From Nothopassalora personata (taxonomy: Eukaryota > Ascomycota > Dothideomycetes > Mycosphaerellales > Mycosphaerellaceae), in contig CM066292.1 of the NCBI GenBank assembly GCA_033816765.1, positions 1,178,001 to 1,242,000 of the forward strand: a stretch of DNA of 64,000 nucleotides, in the 5' to 3' direction. Each line of letters opens with the position of its first letter. Positions within the stretch are counted from its first letter, which is position 1. Of the stretch, positions 1 through 10,500 are shown in pieces. The notes beneath the pieces were generated by a model, which did not search any database, was not told the origin of the DNA, and saw only the letters and a list, made by a program, of their open reading frames with translations. Both the position numbers and the translations under genes were made by a program.

Positions 1-3000
1 GTTAACTTTAGTAGGCCCTCGATATATACTCTCTAATGTAATATAGTAGTAACAATAGCTAGAAGCTCTCTATTATAGATGTCGTAGTTCTATTCCGCTA
101 TAGTTATTTTCTAGGAGTAATAGGCTACTAGGTGTCTCTACCTATCGTGTGTCTATATTAGGCACGCGCCTATTACTATATTAGACGTATCGGTCTCGAT
201 GTAGACTTCCTTACTACTATCGAATAGTTAAAGCGTAGGCTAAAGCGTATTATTCTTTAAGTTTCTCGAACGCTTTAATTTGTTCCTTTCCCTATTTCTA
301 GGTAATGTCTTTTCTTATAAGTATTGTTATCAGTGCTACTATCTTTAAATAGTCCTTAATGAATTTCCGGTTATAGTTAGCGAGTCTAAGAAATAACTAT
401 ACGTCCTTAACTGTTTTTAGTTCTAGCTATTCTCTAATTAACTATGTCTTCGTAGGGTTGATTTTTATCTCTATCGTACTAATAATAAAGCCTAAGAATT
501 TAACTTCTTTCTTATAGAATTCGCATTTCCCGGGTGCTGTCTTAAACCCTAACTATATAAGTCGTTCGAAGACGTCCTAAACTTGTTTTATATGTTCCTA
601 TAGAGGTCCTTTCGTATAGACTAGTATATCGTCTACATAGGCGATAACGTATACGTTGAGTAGGTCTCTAAGTGTTTCGTTAACAAGGTCCTAGTAGGAT
701 GCCGGTACGTTAGCTAATCCTATTAGTATAACTAAGTATTTGTAAAGTCCGTATATTATTCTAAAAGCGGTTTTCTATTCTTCTCCTTCTACTATACGTA
801 TAGCGTAGAAGGCGTCTCGTAGGTTAATCTTTATATACTAGTCCGATCCGGTTAATCTATCTTATACTTCTTCGATGTTAGGTAGTAGGTATCGGTTCTT
901 AATCGTAATCTCGTTTAACTTCCTATAGTCTTATACGAGTCGTAACTTCCGGCTTACTTTTAGAACGAATATATATAGAGCTCCTATACTAGAGGTAGAT
1001 TTCCTTATCTATCCCTTAGCTAGCTTCTCCTTTAGCTATTCTCGTAGGGTCTATAGCTCTTTCTTAGACATTTAATATAGGGATCCCTATAGAGGCTCTT
1101 TCCCTAGCTAAATATTAATCTTATAATCCTATAGGCGGTATTTAGGTAAGGCGGTTTTACCTCTCTCCTCTTTAAAGAGTCGCGACTACTTACGATACTC
1201 CTTAGGAATACTTAACTCTAAGATGTTAGTATCCCTCTATAGTACGTTACTCCTATTACTACTAGTAACTTTATAACCCGGCGCCCCTACGCTAGTGTCT
1301 ATCCCGGTCGAAGGTGGTTCTTTTATCCTTCTAGTGAGCGTAAGCTATATCTTGTTCAGCTATTTCTTTACCTTATCTACTAGTAAACGCTACTACTACG
1401 TAGGCTAAATGTTAATAATATAATCGTATTCCCTAAATGTAAGTACTCCTCTCTTCTAGTCGACTATTAGATTATACTTTCTTAACTAAGGTATACCTAG
1501 TATAATATTATAACTAGCTATATTAGTAATATCTAAGATAATTTCCTTATAGTACTATTAGATTACTAGTAGTAGCGGTATCGTCTCTCGCTCTATACTA
1601 AGTAAGGATAATCCGTCTACCGCGATTAATTTATACCCTTCGTCTTTCTCTCGGGTTACGATCCCTTTAGTCCTTATAAATGTTTCGGAGGTAAAATTCC
1701 TGCTCGCTCTAGAATTAATTATAACCTTAGTCCTATAACCGTTAACAATTACTTATATTCGGAAGACTACTTCTACTATCGGTAACACTTAAGCCTTTCT
1801 TATGTTATATAACTCCTTTTAGTCGCTTATTCCTAAGGAGTCGATCCTTTTTCCGATTGTCGGATAGAACGTTATATTTTGTACTATAAGGCTTCGGCTT
1901 AAACCTATAGCGAAGTGCTTAGTCTCTATGTATTTTCTCGGTTACGTTCCTAGATTCGTTATGTTCCTAAGTAGATTACGCGTGCGTATTGTACTATATT
2001 ACGGAATTCGTTCGATATAAATGTTCCTAACGGTATAAGGTATCCGGTACCTATTATTCTACTTCCTAGCGGTAGTCGTTCAGTAACTACTATCGCGAGA
2101 TTCTTAATAATACTTATAATTAGGTATGTCTAAACTATTACTTGTAATATATTAAGGGTTTTATCGAGCTCGTTTAGATATAGTACTCGTCGTCCCGATA
2201 TTTTTAGTAGGAATTCCTTATACTTTCTCTATAAATAAACGATTATATTATATAGCTTCTTAGGTACATCGATCGTAAAGGTTAGTTGTTTGTTGTCGTT
2301 GTTAGTATCGCTCTCTTCTCCTTTGGAGGAATCTTCTTTACTTAATTCGTCCGGATCCTAATCTTCTTTAATAGTATCTAGCCCGGTAGTTTCTTAACTT
2401 TGTTCCTATAGTCCCGGTAACTATAATCCGTTCTATCCTAGGTCCTAGTTTTCCTTATTGCTTCTATCGTTATCGAAGTAGGATTTATCTATGTCTACTT
2501 CCTAGAGCGTAGCGTTTTATTAATATGTTGCTCCTAGGGTTCCTTGCGGTTACTAAGGCTAATACCCTACTCCTAATTTCGCGGAGTAGTAAACCTAATA
2601 CGAGTCTTAGTAACAGAATTGCTAATAAAGGCTTCTATAACTATTTTTAGATTTGGACTCGATCTCGTAGTCGACTCTTCGTACTATTATCCTAAACGTC
2701 TAGTTCTATTTCTCGTAAGTATTGATTTAGCTAGTAATATTCTACTATCGTGTATTTAACTAGTCGCGCGTGTTTCCTAGGCTTCTTTCGCTACTTCCCC
2801 TATAGGTTACTTTAAGCTCGTTAAGCTTATTAAGGGCATTCTTAATATAGTCTTTAATTTGTTAAAGTCTCCCTAGGACGCTATTGTCCTAGGTACGTAA
2901 TATATCGTATTCTAGTTCTTCGAGAATTTTATCGCGCTACGCTTATATTTCTTTTCCCTCGTCGTAGGCTAGTTTTAGTAGTCCGGTCCGTTAGATGTTA

Positions 3001-4085
3001 TTAAACTATTGTAGGTAGCTCTTATAACTATAGTATCCTCCTTGTCCTTATAAGGGGTTTAGGAGAGGTACGTTGCTTCCGTTACTAACTCTCTCCGCTA
3101 CTCCTCGAGTATAGTCGGTATTACCCGGTAATCTAACACTACTCTCGAGTTTACTAGTTCTTTATTATATTAGGTTAAACTACTTACGGCGCACTATATT
3201 TCTTTTACCGTAGCAATCCCTCGCTATATAGCCTTCTTTACTATAGGCATAGTAGGTAATACTTCCTTTTAAACTCTTAGGCTTAAACTTACCCCTATTC
3301 TTAATCTTACGACTCTTTTAGGTAACGTCGAGCTCTATTAGTTATAGTCTATAGTATAGCGTATAGTTCTTAGGCTTGTTATTATCGTAAACGTTATTAA
3401 AGCCTCTATTGTTTTGATTGTCGTAACCTAGTGTATATCCGGCCTTTCTAGATACCTTAGAGTTGTATCGTCGCTCTAGAGCTCTCTCGTAGAGTTTATT
3501 ATTAAGATCGATCGTAACTTTAACTAAGTCGCCTAAGTCCTTAATCTCCCTTCTGTCCCTTATTAACTTATCCTTAACTTACTCCTTTAGTCCTCTTCGA
3601 TATATAACTTAAAGTACTTCGTCGTCCTAATTAGTAATCTAGGCGTACTCCTAGAATTTTGTAGCGTAGTCGGTAGTAGATATCTTCTATATTAAGTACT
3701 AAATAACGCGTACCGTAGTAGAGATCTTATTCGAGATTCTAAAGACGCTCTTTATAGTATACTTAAGATAGTTATAAGACTTAAAGACTCTATTACTATT
3801 ATCGTTCCCGTTGCTATCTAGGTATTTCCTAAGGAATAGTTTAACCTAATACTATGCTCGTCCTCTTAAGAAGGTAGTAGCGAAGATAGGCTTAAGGTCC
3901 TTAGCTATAGAGTTAAATAAGAAGTATATATCTATCTAAGCAACCTAAGTATTGAACTTGTCTTGGTCGCTATAGTAGAATTCTAGCTTACTAACCTAAA
4001 GGGTGTCGTTACCTATATAAGTAGCTAAGGCGTTAATAGTATCGTTCGCGGTCTAAGGTCGTCGGGCTCTACTTACTTTACTAGG
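1..4085 (-). pseudogene. RIPped Ty3/gypsy relic, family A copy 1 (gag-pol, 3' part outside window)
   Basis: Read on the minus strand this is a gag-protease-RT-RNase H relic with stops throughout. It is the reverse complement of the family A copy at 18457-21700: the YVDD region near 610-720 matches that around 21430-21540. The protease core lies near 1680-1760, with the Asp of its D-S/T-G motif read as Asn. The gag zinc knuckle is near 3190-3240 and capsid sequence lies near 3700-4070. CpA and TpG are almost absent and TAG is very common, which is RIP. The window edge cuts it in RNase H. Its 5' end resumes at 17938 beyond an inserted solo LTR and ends in an LTR at 17990-18456. No function remains. 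Confidence 0.8.
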
Positions 4086-4363
4086 GTGTTACGGAATAAT
4101 TCCTATAGACCCTAGACATATAATAACGAGATAAGCACGTAACTTATCCTACCTAAGCGCTTAGACTTAGGGCGATTAGACTACTTATACTTAGACTAAT
4201 TAGACTGCTTATACTTAGAATAATTAGACTAATTACCGAGATCTACGAATCTCCTTTATATTTAGGAACGCTAAGAATTGCTTATAGTTTCGATGCGTTT
4301 AACTTATGTTACTATCTCACTAATTGGAATACACTCTTATCCTAATTATTTATCTTCGCTTAG
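4086..4363 (+). repeat. Solo LTR (relative of LTR-A), left part
   Basis: Begins TGTTACGG directly after TAGGG (4081-4085). It contains the block TTTATATTTAGGAACGC found in all LTR-A copies. Copia E5 inserted into it at 4364; the rest is at 17848-17932 and ends CGTAACA, followed by a second TAGGG (17933-17937). Start, end and 5-bp duplication mark a solo LTR of about 360 bp sitting in the leader of gypsy-A copy 1. Family A copy 3 near 41230-41260 shows the uninterrupted version of this site. Confidence 0.7.
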
Positions 4364-4610
4364 TGTTAAGATGTAGCATCTTAAGGGGAGCTAACAGTTA
4401 GGTTGTAATCTAATAGCCTAAGGCATCTACGATAACTTAGCTTATCGGAAGACACCTTCTCTCCCCTTTAGCTTAGATAGACATCTAACACAATTAACAC
4501 ATTGGTTCCTGATATATTGCTGCATGCCCTGTGGCTATTAGCTAGTTGAAGATTGATCTCTTACTCCACTCCGCTGCTAACTACGTATCCTATTAGGTCT
4601 CAACTTAATA
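4364..4610 (+). repeat. E5 5' LTR
   Basis: Starts TGTTAAG and ends TTAATA, where the partner copy has TTAACA; the difference is a RIP-type C-to-T change. It matches 17596-17842 over its full length with scattered transitions. Confidence 0.88.
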
Positions 4611-4625
4611 GGTTATAAGCCCGGG
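4611..4625 (+). other. E5 primer-binding site (half tRNA-Met type)
   Basis: The bases right after the LTR read GGTTATAAGCCCGGG. With one G-to-A RIP change reversed, this is complementary to the anticodon loop and flanking stem of a tRNA-Met (CTCATAACC with anticodon CAT). Drosophila copia and yeast Ty5 are known to prime from a tRNA half cut at this loop. E2 has the same site at 36293-36306. Confidence 0.65.
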
Positions 4626-5040
4626 TTTGTGCAGGAGTAAGAGCAACCTATATTAGTACAGGTTACTTGTATCCCTTGCTATTATAGCAGAAAACATCTA
4701 GGAAGTAGAAGTCTACCCTATCTATCCTATTAAGGAGCTTAGTTTAATACTAAGTAATAGGTAATCTAGAAAAGGACTCTATACGGCTTACTATAAGCTA
4801 ATACCTTAAAGACACTCTATAGGCAGAACTACATCGAGATACTATTAAGAAGGACTTTAAGTAAGTTATTTAGAACTCTGCTAGGAGAGACAGACCTATG
4901 TCCTAGCTCCGAGACTACACCGCTCTTTCTTTACCCTACTAAGTAGGCCTTAGTATCTACACCTACGAACCTTACTATTCTATACTAAAAGCCTTAGCAG
5001 GACCTAAGCTACGACTTTAAAGCATATATACCTTATTTTA

Positions 5041-5850
5041 TTACATTCAATTTATTATAGATTTATACTAAGAGAAAGGAGAAGAGAAGGGAACCAAAAT
5101 CCTAATTCTTAGGAGAGACAACTAGAAGAGATAGTTCAACCTTCAGAGATATAAGATAGAGAGCTAGTTAGCATTCTTTACAATTAATAACCTATTAGAA
5201 GTGTCATTTAACAACATTAAGGGCAAGAACCTAAAACTCTAGGAAGAGACTAAGATTAAAGAGATTCTTAATATACTAACATAGACAAAACAAAATGTAG
5301 CTTACAACTTTAGTATCCTAAGTAGGATCATAGAAGAAGATAAATTTGAGCTTAAGGGCTCTTACGAATCTAGAAAAGCTACTAAGATATAGGTGCATCT
5401 CTAGAACAAGTACAGCTAGGTGTTACTAACCTATGCATATAAGCTTACAAAACAGTTTATAAACTTTAAGATAAGTGAAGAGTTCACTATTAGATCTGCA
5501 TAGGCACACCTAGTATCTCTTAGAAGGAGGATTGCTAATGTTAACCTAGAGGGCTAGCACTATAGGAAAGCTAATATAAGAATGACCTAGCTTTTAAGCT
5601 TACTACCACCTAACTACTATATAGCTAGGGATACCATTATGGCTTAGCTAAAGATAGATTATAAAAGGACCTTAAAGATCCTTAAGGCTTAAGAGGCTAG
5701 ATTAAATCCCTCTAAGGCTAAGTATAGTATAGTAGCTACCTAGGTTAGGCCCTTAGGTTAGGCAAGACCACTTTCCTGCCTTCTCTATAAGAAGGACCAT
5801 CTTATTAAGGACTGCCCTAGTCTTTCTAAGGTAAAGAAGGTCCTTAGATC
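5041..5850 (+). pseudogene. E5 gag relic
   Basis: A broken plus-strand frame with several TAG stops at former Trp and Gln codons. Near 5783-5825 it retains a zinc-knuckle remnant (CLLYKKDHLIKDCP), fitting a copia nucleocapsid in which the second Cys has become Tyr. The frame is then cut by the solo LTR inserted at 5855. Its true start cannot be fixed; recognisable sequence runs from about 5041, and 4626-5040 shows only leader-like sequence. Confidence 0.65.
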
Positions 5851-5854
5851 TTAT

Positions 5855-6170
5855 TGTTAGGAACCGCTGTACGTTATCACAACTCGGGCTTGGATCTTTG
5901 CAGGGATGTCTCAATCAGTTATGAAGGTAGTGGTTCCAAACAGTATATGGTGTATACTTAAAATGAGTTGAGCACGAGGCTCCTATCTACTTGCAAAAGA
6001 GCGTCGTCTATATAGTGCCATGTCTTGGCGCGGTCTGTCCTGCTCTCTCGGTAGAGCACCAAGAGCGCTCTGCTCTGAGTCACACAAGAGCGCCCGCTCA
6101 TTGGCAGCGCGTGTCCCTATTCCCAACGAATGAAGTTCTTCCACGTGCACGATCGTACCGGACCGTAACA
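5855..6170. repeat. Solo LTR, 316 bp, largely free of RIP
   Basis: Starts TGTTAGG, ends CGTAACA, and is flanked by CTTAT on both sides (5850-5854 and 6171-6175). It keeps many CpA and TpG dinucleotides, unlike the E5 gag sequence it interrupts. TGTTA...TAACA ends fit a copia-type LTR, but no full-length relative lies in the window. Short open frames within it are not genes. Confidence 0.75.
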
Positions 6171-6175
6171 CTTAT

Positions 6176-7350
6176 TCCTAAGCACCATCCTCCTAGAATA
6201 TAATATATATTAAGAAGAGAAGATCTCTACTACTATCTTTAAGAAGAACACTAAGAGAGAAGTCCTCTATAGAGGAACTTAAGAAAATAGTAAAGAAACT
6301 TAGCTCTAACATGCTGTCACTCTAGAAGAACTAGGCCTAGTCTCCTTCCTCTAAAACAAGGAAGACTAGGAAAGGTTTCTCTACCTAAGAGCCACCTAAC
6401 TTATGCAACTTATCCTAGAAGACAATGTCTAATAATAATAAGTATAATAAAGTGGCTTACTTAACTACAGAAGTCTAAGGCAAGTTCCCCTTATTAGAGT
6501 AGTTACTTGATTCTTATGCTTTATCCTATATAACTAACTAGAACTGCCTCTTTAGATCTACAACTCCCTTAATAAAGAAGAAATAGATCAAAGTAGGAGG
6601 TAGGCATTTGTTAGCTACTTATATTAGGACTATAGAGATAAGTAGGAGATCTAGTAGGAAAGTTGTTTTAGAAGATGTTCTACTTGTACCTAAGCTAGGG
6701 GTGAACCTAGTTTCTTAGAACTAGTTCAGCAAGCAGTTTAGTGTCCAACCTCCTTCATTTTCTCTTATATCCCCCTCTAGCTAAACTGTTGTCTAGACAA
6801 GGCTCCTTAGGGGGGTTCTATTCATTAATAAGATTTCTCCTCTACTGCAAAAAAGGGCACATCACTTATTATGTACACTACTAATAGAGAATGCCTTTGT
6901 AACTACTAAATTAGAGACTAACCTAAAACAGTAGGAGCTTTAGCATAGAAGATTTGCACACTTTAGGAAGAACTTGCTCTAGAATCTTCATAAGGTAATA
7001 GACTTAAAAGAACCTATTCCTATTCCTAGGGATAGCTTCTACTAGTGTAGAGTGTGTTTAATAGCAAAGATAAAGAAGTACAAAGGCAAAGTTACTAAGA
7101 GAAGACCTAAAAGACTTGCCCTTGTATCTATTAACATATATAGTCCACTACTAATATTAAGGCTAGGGTTCAAATACTAGCTTAAGATTGTTAACAACTT
7201 CTCTAGAAAAAAGTAGACCTGTCCTCTTAAGAAAAGAGAAGATACTCTAGTTGCTCTCTAGAACTAGAAGATTAAGGCAGAGAGGAAATTATTAGTACAG
7301 TTAAAAGTAGTTAGGCTTAATAATACAAGGGAACTTATTGCATTAGTTAA
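6176..7350 (+). pseudogene. E5 pol relic, part 1 (protease and integrase N-terminal region)
   Basis: The frame after the solo LTR has many stops. The protease region lies near 6490-6720: an Asp-Ser start, then a conserved valine-rich stretch ending in LGVNLVS. A zinc-binding integrase segment follows near 6940-7060 (H-x-N-L then C-R-V-C). Element E1 interrupts the integrase core at 7351, and the reading resumes at 14895. The duplication GTTAA (7346-7350 and 14890-14894) marks the break. Confidence 0.65.
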
Positions 7351-7543
7351 TGTCACAAGCAGGTGCAAGCACGTGGTCGGATAAGGTACAAGTCGAATAG
7401 ATAGCTATCTAAGAGAGGCGCGGAGAGCGCGAGATACTTAAGGGAGCGCCAAGCCGATTAGTCAGCGGCTTAGTCAGCGGCGCGCTTGTGGTGCCCACGC
7501 ACGTGCGCGCGGATCGAGGTGAATGGGCGCCGGTACGGTGACA
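7351..7543 (-). repeat. E1 3' LTR (193 bp)
   Basis: Direct partner of 14697-14889, with one substitution. The pol stop codon (7474-7476) lies inside it. A 12-bp palindrome, AGATAGCTATCT, lies near 7399-7410. Confidence 0.95.
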
Positions 7544-10500
7544 CTACCCCCCCCTCTGAGAGTGCGCTCCGGAGCACTCTGTCCTCTCCTATCCATCGTA
7601 TCCATCATTGCCTTCGCGAACTTCTCGTCGTCTATCAACTCATCATCCGTCACAGTGTCGACTTCCTCGTCCTCCGCGTAACCATCTATGACGCTACGTA
7701 ACGCAGGCAGACTTTCGCGGCGACACGGCGCAGCAGCCTCAGCTACTGTCCGGACGGTGTCTTTCTCGGTGTGTGTACCCAGCTCTTCACACAGGTACCC
7801 TGTGCCGTAGTGACTCGCGCCATCCAGGCGGCTACACACTGCGATCTGATGCGCATCAGCTTCACTGTCGTCATGACTCGCGCCAATCAGCAGATCCACT
7901 CCTGTTACTTGGTCTGTTTGTCGAGAAAGATCGTCATCGCGACGCGTATCGCTCTCTTTCTCACAAGTCCTGAGTCCAGGTCCCACCGGCATCAGAGCCA
8001 TCGCTGCTGCATTGAGTGCTGAGTCACGCGCCAGTCGCATGCCCGTGGCATCCTCATTGGCAACCCAGTCTGCAGGAGGTTGAAAACCAGGTGGTCTGGT
8101 TGCTCGAGGATGGTTATGGTGAAAGTCGGCGACAGAGGCGGCGGCTGTCTCAATGACCTGGCCCGCAGCTTCATAGGATGGTTCTAGGTATCCAACGTAC
8201 TTCACCAAGTACTCATAATATGGCTCTTTCACACCACCTCTAGGTGTTCTTCCTCTCGGCCATCTCTTCTTGCAATCCAACACCTCCTCCACTTCCCAAA
8301 AGTCGGGCTCGGCTGGGTTGGTTTCGTGTTGTTCGTCGTCCACGATTCGTATCGGTGGAGGCGCAGGTTGTACTTGCCCTTCGACTGGAGGATGAACCGG
8401 TGCTAGAAGGTGTGAGTGGAAGCGGTTGTCAATATTCATAGTGGGCGGCAGCTCCACTTTATAGGTGTTCCCCGGCAGCACCTCCGTGATCACGTGCGGA
8501 CCTGACCACTTCACGTCCAACTTCCTAGACGGTCTCTCCATCTCCCAGTTCTCGGTGCTCACCCATACCTCGTTACCTTCGACGTATCGTGGTGCTGGTG
8601 TACGGTTTTGGTTTGCGTATTCGGCTTGGACGGCTTGGGCGAGGGCCATTTGCTGTCGTAGGAACTCCTGCATGTCATGCATCTTTCTTGCGAACCTGTC
8701 TGCTGACTCCGCGTCGAGTCGTTGCCTGTGTGGCATAAGTGGCATTGGGAGCTCGAGGTGGAGCTCGGAAAAGCGTGGGTTACGTCCTGTGTTGGCGTAG
8801 AACGGTGATACCCCTGTTGTAGCTGATACGGCGTTGTTAGCAGTAAACTCGGCCAACGGGGCCCAATCCGGCCAGTCATCCTGAGCGTAATTGACGAACA
8901 TGCGGAGGTACTGTTCCATCACCTTGTTCGTGTTCTCCGACTGGCCGTCCGTCTCCGGGTGATATGAAGATGAGAGCTTCTGGTTGATGCCTAGGAGGGC
9001 ACAGATCCTTCGCCAAAAGGCCGATACCCATTGCGTGCCGCGATCTGAGACGATGGACTTGGGAAGCCCATGTCTGCTGAACACGTACTTCAAGAACACC
9101 AAGGCACAATGTTCGGCGGTCATCGAGAGGACAGGAATGATGTGTCTTTCCTTGGTAAGGCGGCATGTGACCGTCATGATGTTCTCGTATGTTCGTCCAT
9201 CCACCGCACTCTTCCCCTCCGGCAGTTTGACGACGAAGTCGACAGCAATGTCTTCCCATGCGCCGAATGGTACAGGCAACGGCTTCAACAGTCCAGGGTA
9301 CTGGATGTTGGTGCTCTTGTTCGTGTGGCAAGTGCGACAAGCTCGGACGTATTTCTTGACAAAACGAGCCATGCCTGGCCAAGTATAATTGCGAGCAACG
9401 AGTTCGTAAGTCTTTTCATCTCCCATGTGGCCCGCTGCGGCATGGTCATGGAAAGCTTGCACGATGCGAGTGCGCACCGGCACTTCTCCTTCATCAAGGG
9501 CATCTTCTGACTCTGGTGGAACGAACAGGCTGTATCCGCCATAGATGTTCTTGATGTATATCATTCCCCCAACTGGCACTGCATGACGGTCGTCGATACG
9601 ATGTTTTCGTAGCAGCGTGCATGGCTCATCGCGTTCCAGTTGTTGGACGGCCTCCTCTGCTTCTGGCTGCGCATACAATTCTCGGATGGCGGTGGTGAGC
9701 GGAGTCACGACGTCGTTGGCGGAGGCGCTAAGGACTCTCGTGGAGGACAGATTCAGAACCCGGTCTGGCCCAAGCAATATCTGATGTTGTTGCTGATTGC
9801 GCGGATCAGTAAGATCGCCAGGCACAGGAAGGTCCTGTGAGCGCCGTGTGAGACTGTCCGGCTTCGTGCCTTGTACGCCTGGTCGGTACACTATCTTGAA
9901 GAAGAATTGGGACAGGAACTCGGCCCACCTAGCTTGCCTTCGGTTAAGCTGTTTCGTACTCATGAACCATTCAAGGTTCTTGTGATCAGAATACACGAGA
10001 GTAGGCTTGTCCTCTGCAGAGTCGGGGTCTGGCAGATTCTCGTAGTCGTCAGTGCCGTACTCGTTGACGGTTAGCTCCGGGCGCCATTCTTCGAAAGCTT
10101 GTACGATCGCCAAAAGCTCCTTGTCATAGATGTCGTAATTGCACTGTTGCGGATCCATCTTCTTGGACATGTATGCGATCGGATGAAGTACGCCATTCTC
10201 ATCTCGTTGAGAAAGGACTGCTGCGGTCACGTAATCCGAGGCATCTGTTTCGAGAATCGTTTCTCTTCCTGGATAGAAGTGCTTCAGTGTAGGGGCGTCG
10301 ATGAATGCCTGTTTCAGCGCGTCGAATGCTCGTTGGCACGACTCTGACCATTCCCATGGTACGTTCTTGCGCGTGAGTTTGGTCATGGGCAAACAGATCT
10401 TGCTAAAGTCTTTGATGAACCGCCGATAGAAGTTGGCAAACCCCGTGAACGACAAAATATCGGTAACGTTGGCGGGAGTAGGCAAGTTCTTCACGCATTC

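Noticed and set aside
5983..6203. Short open frames on both strands in the 5855-6170 segment
   Set aside because: They lie in a solo LTR with clear TG...CA ends and a duplication. They are open only because this piece escaped RIP.
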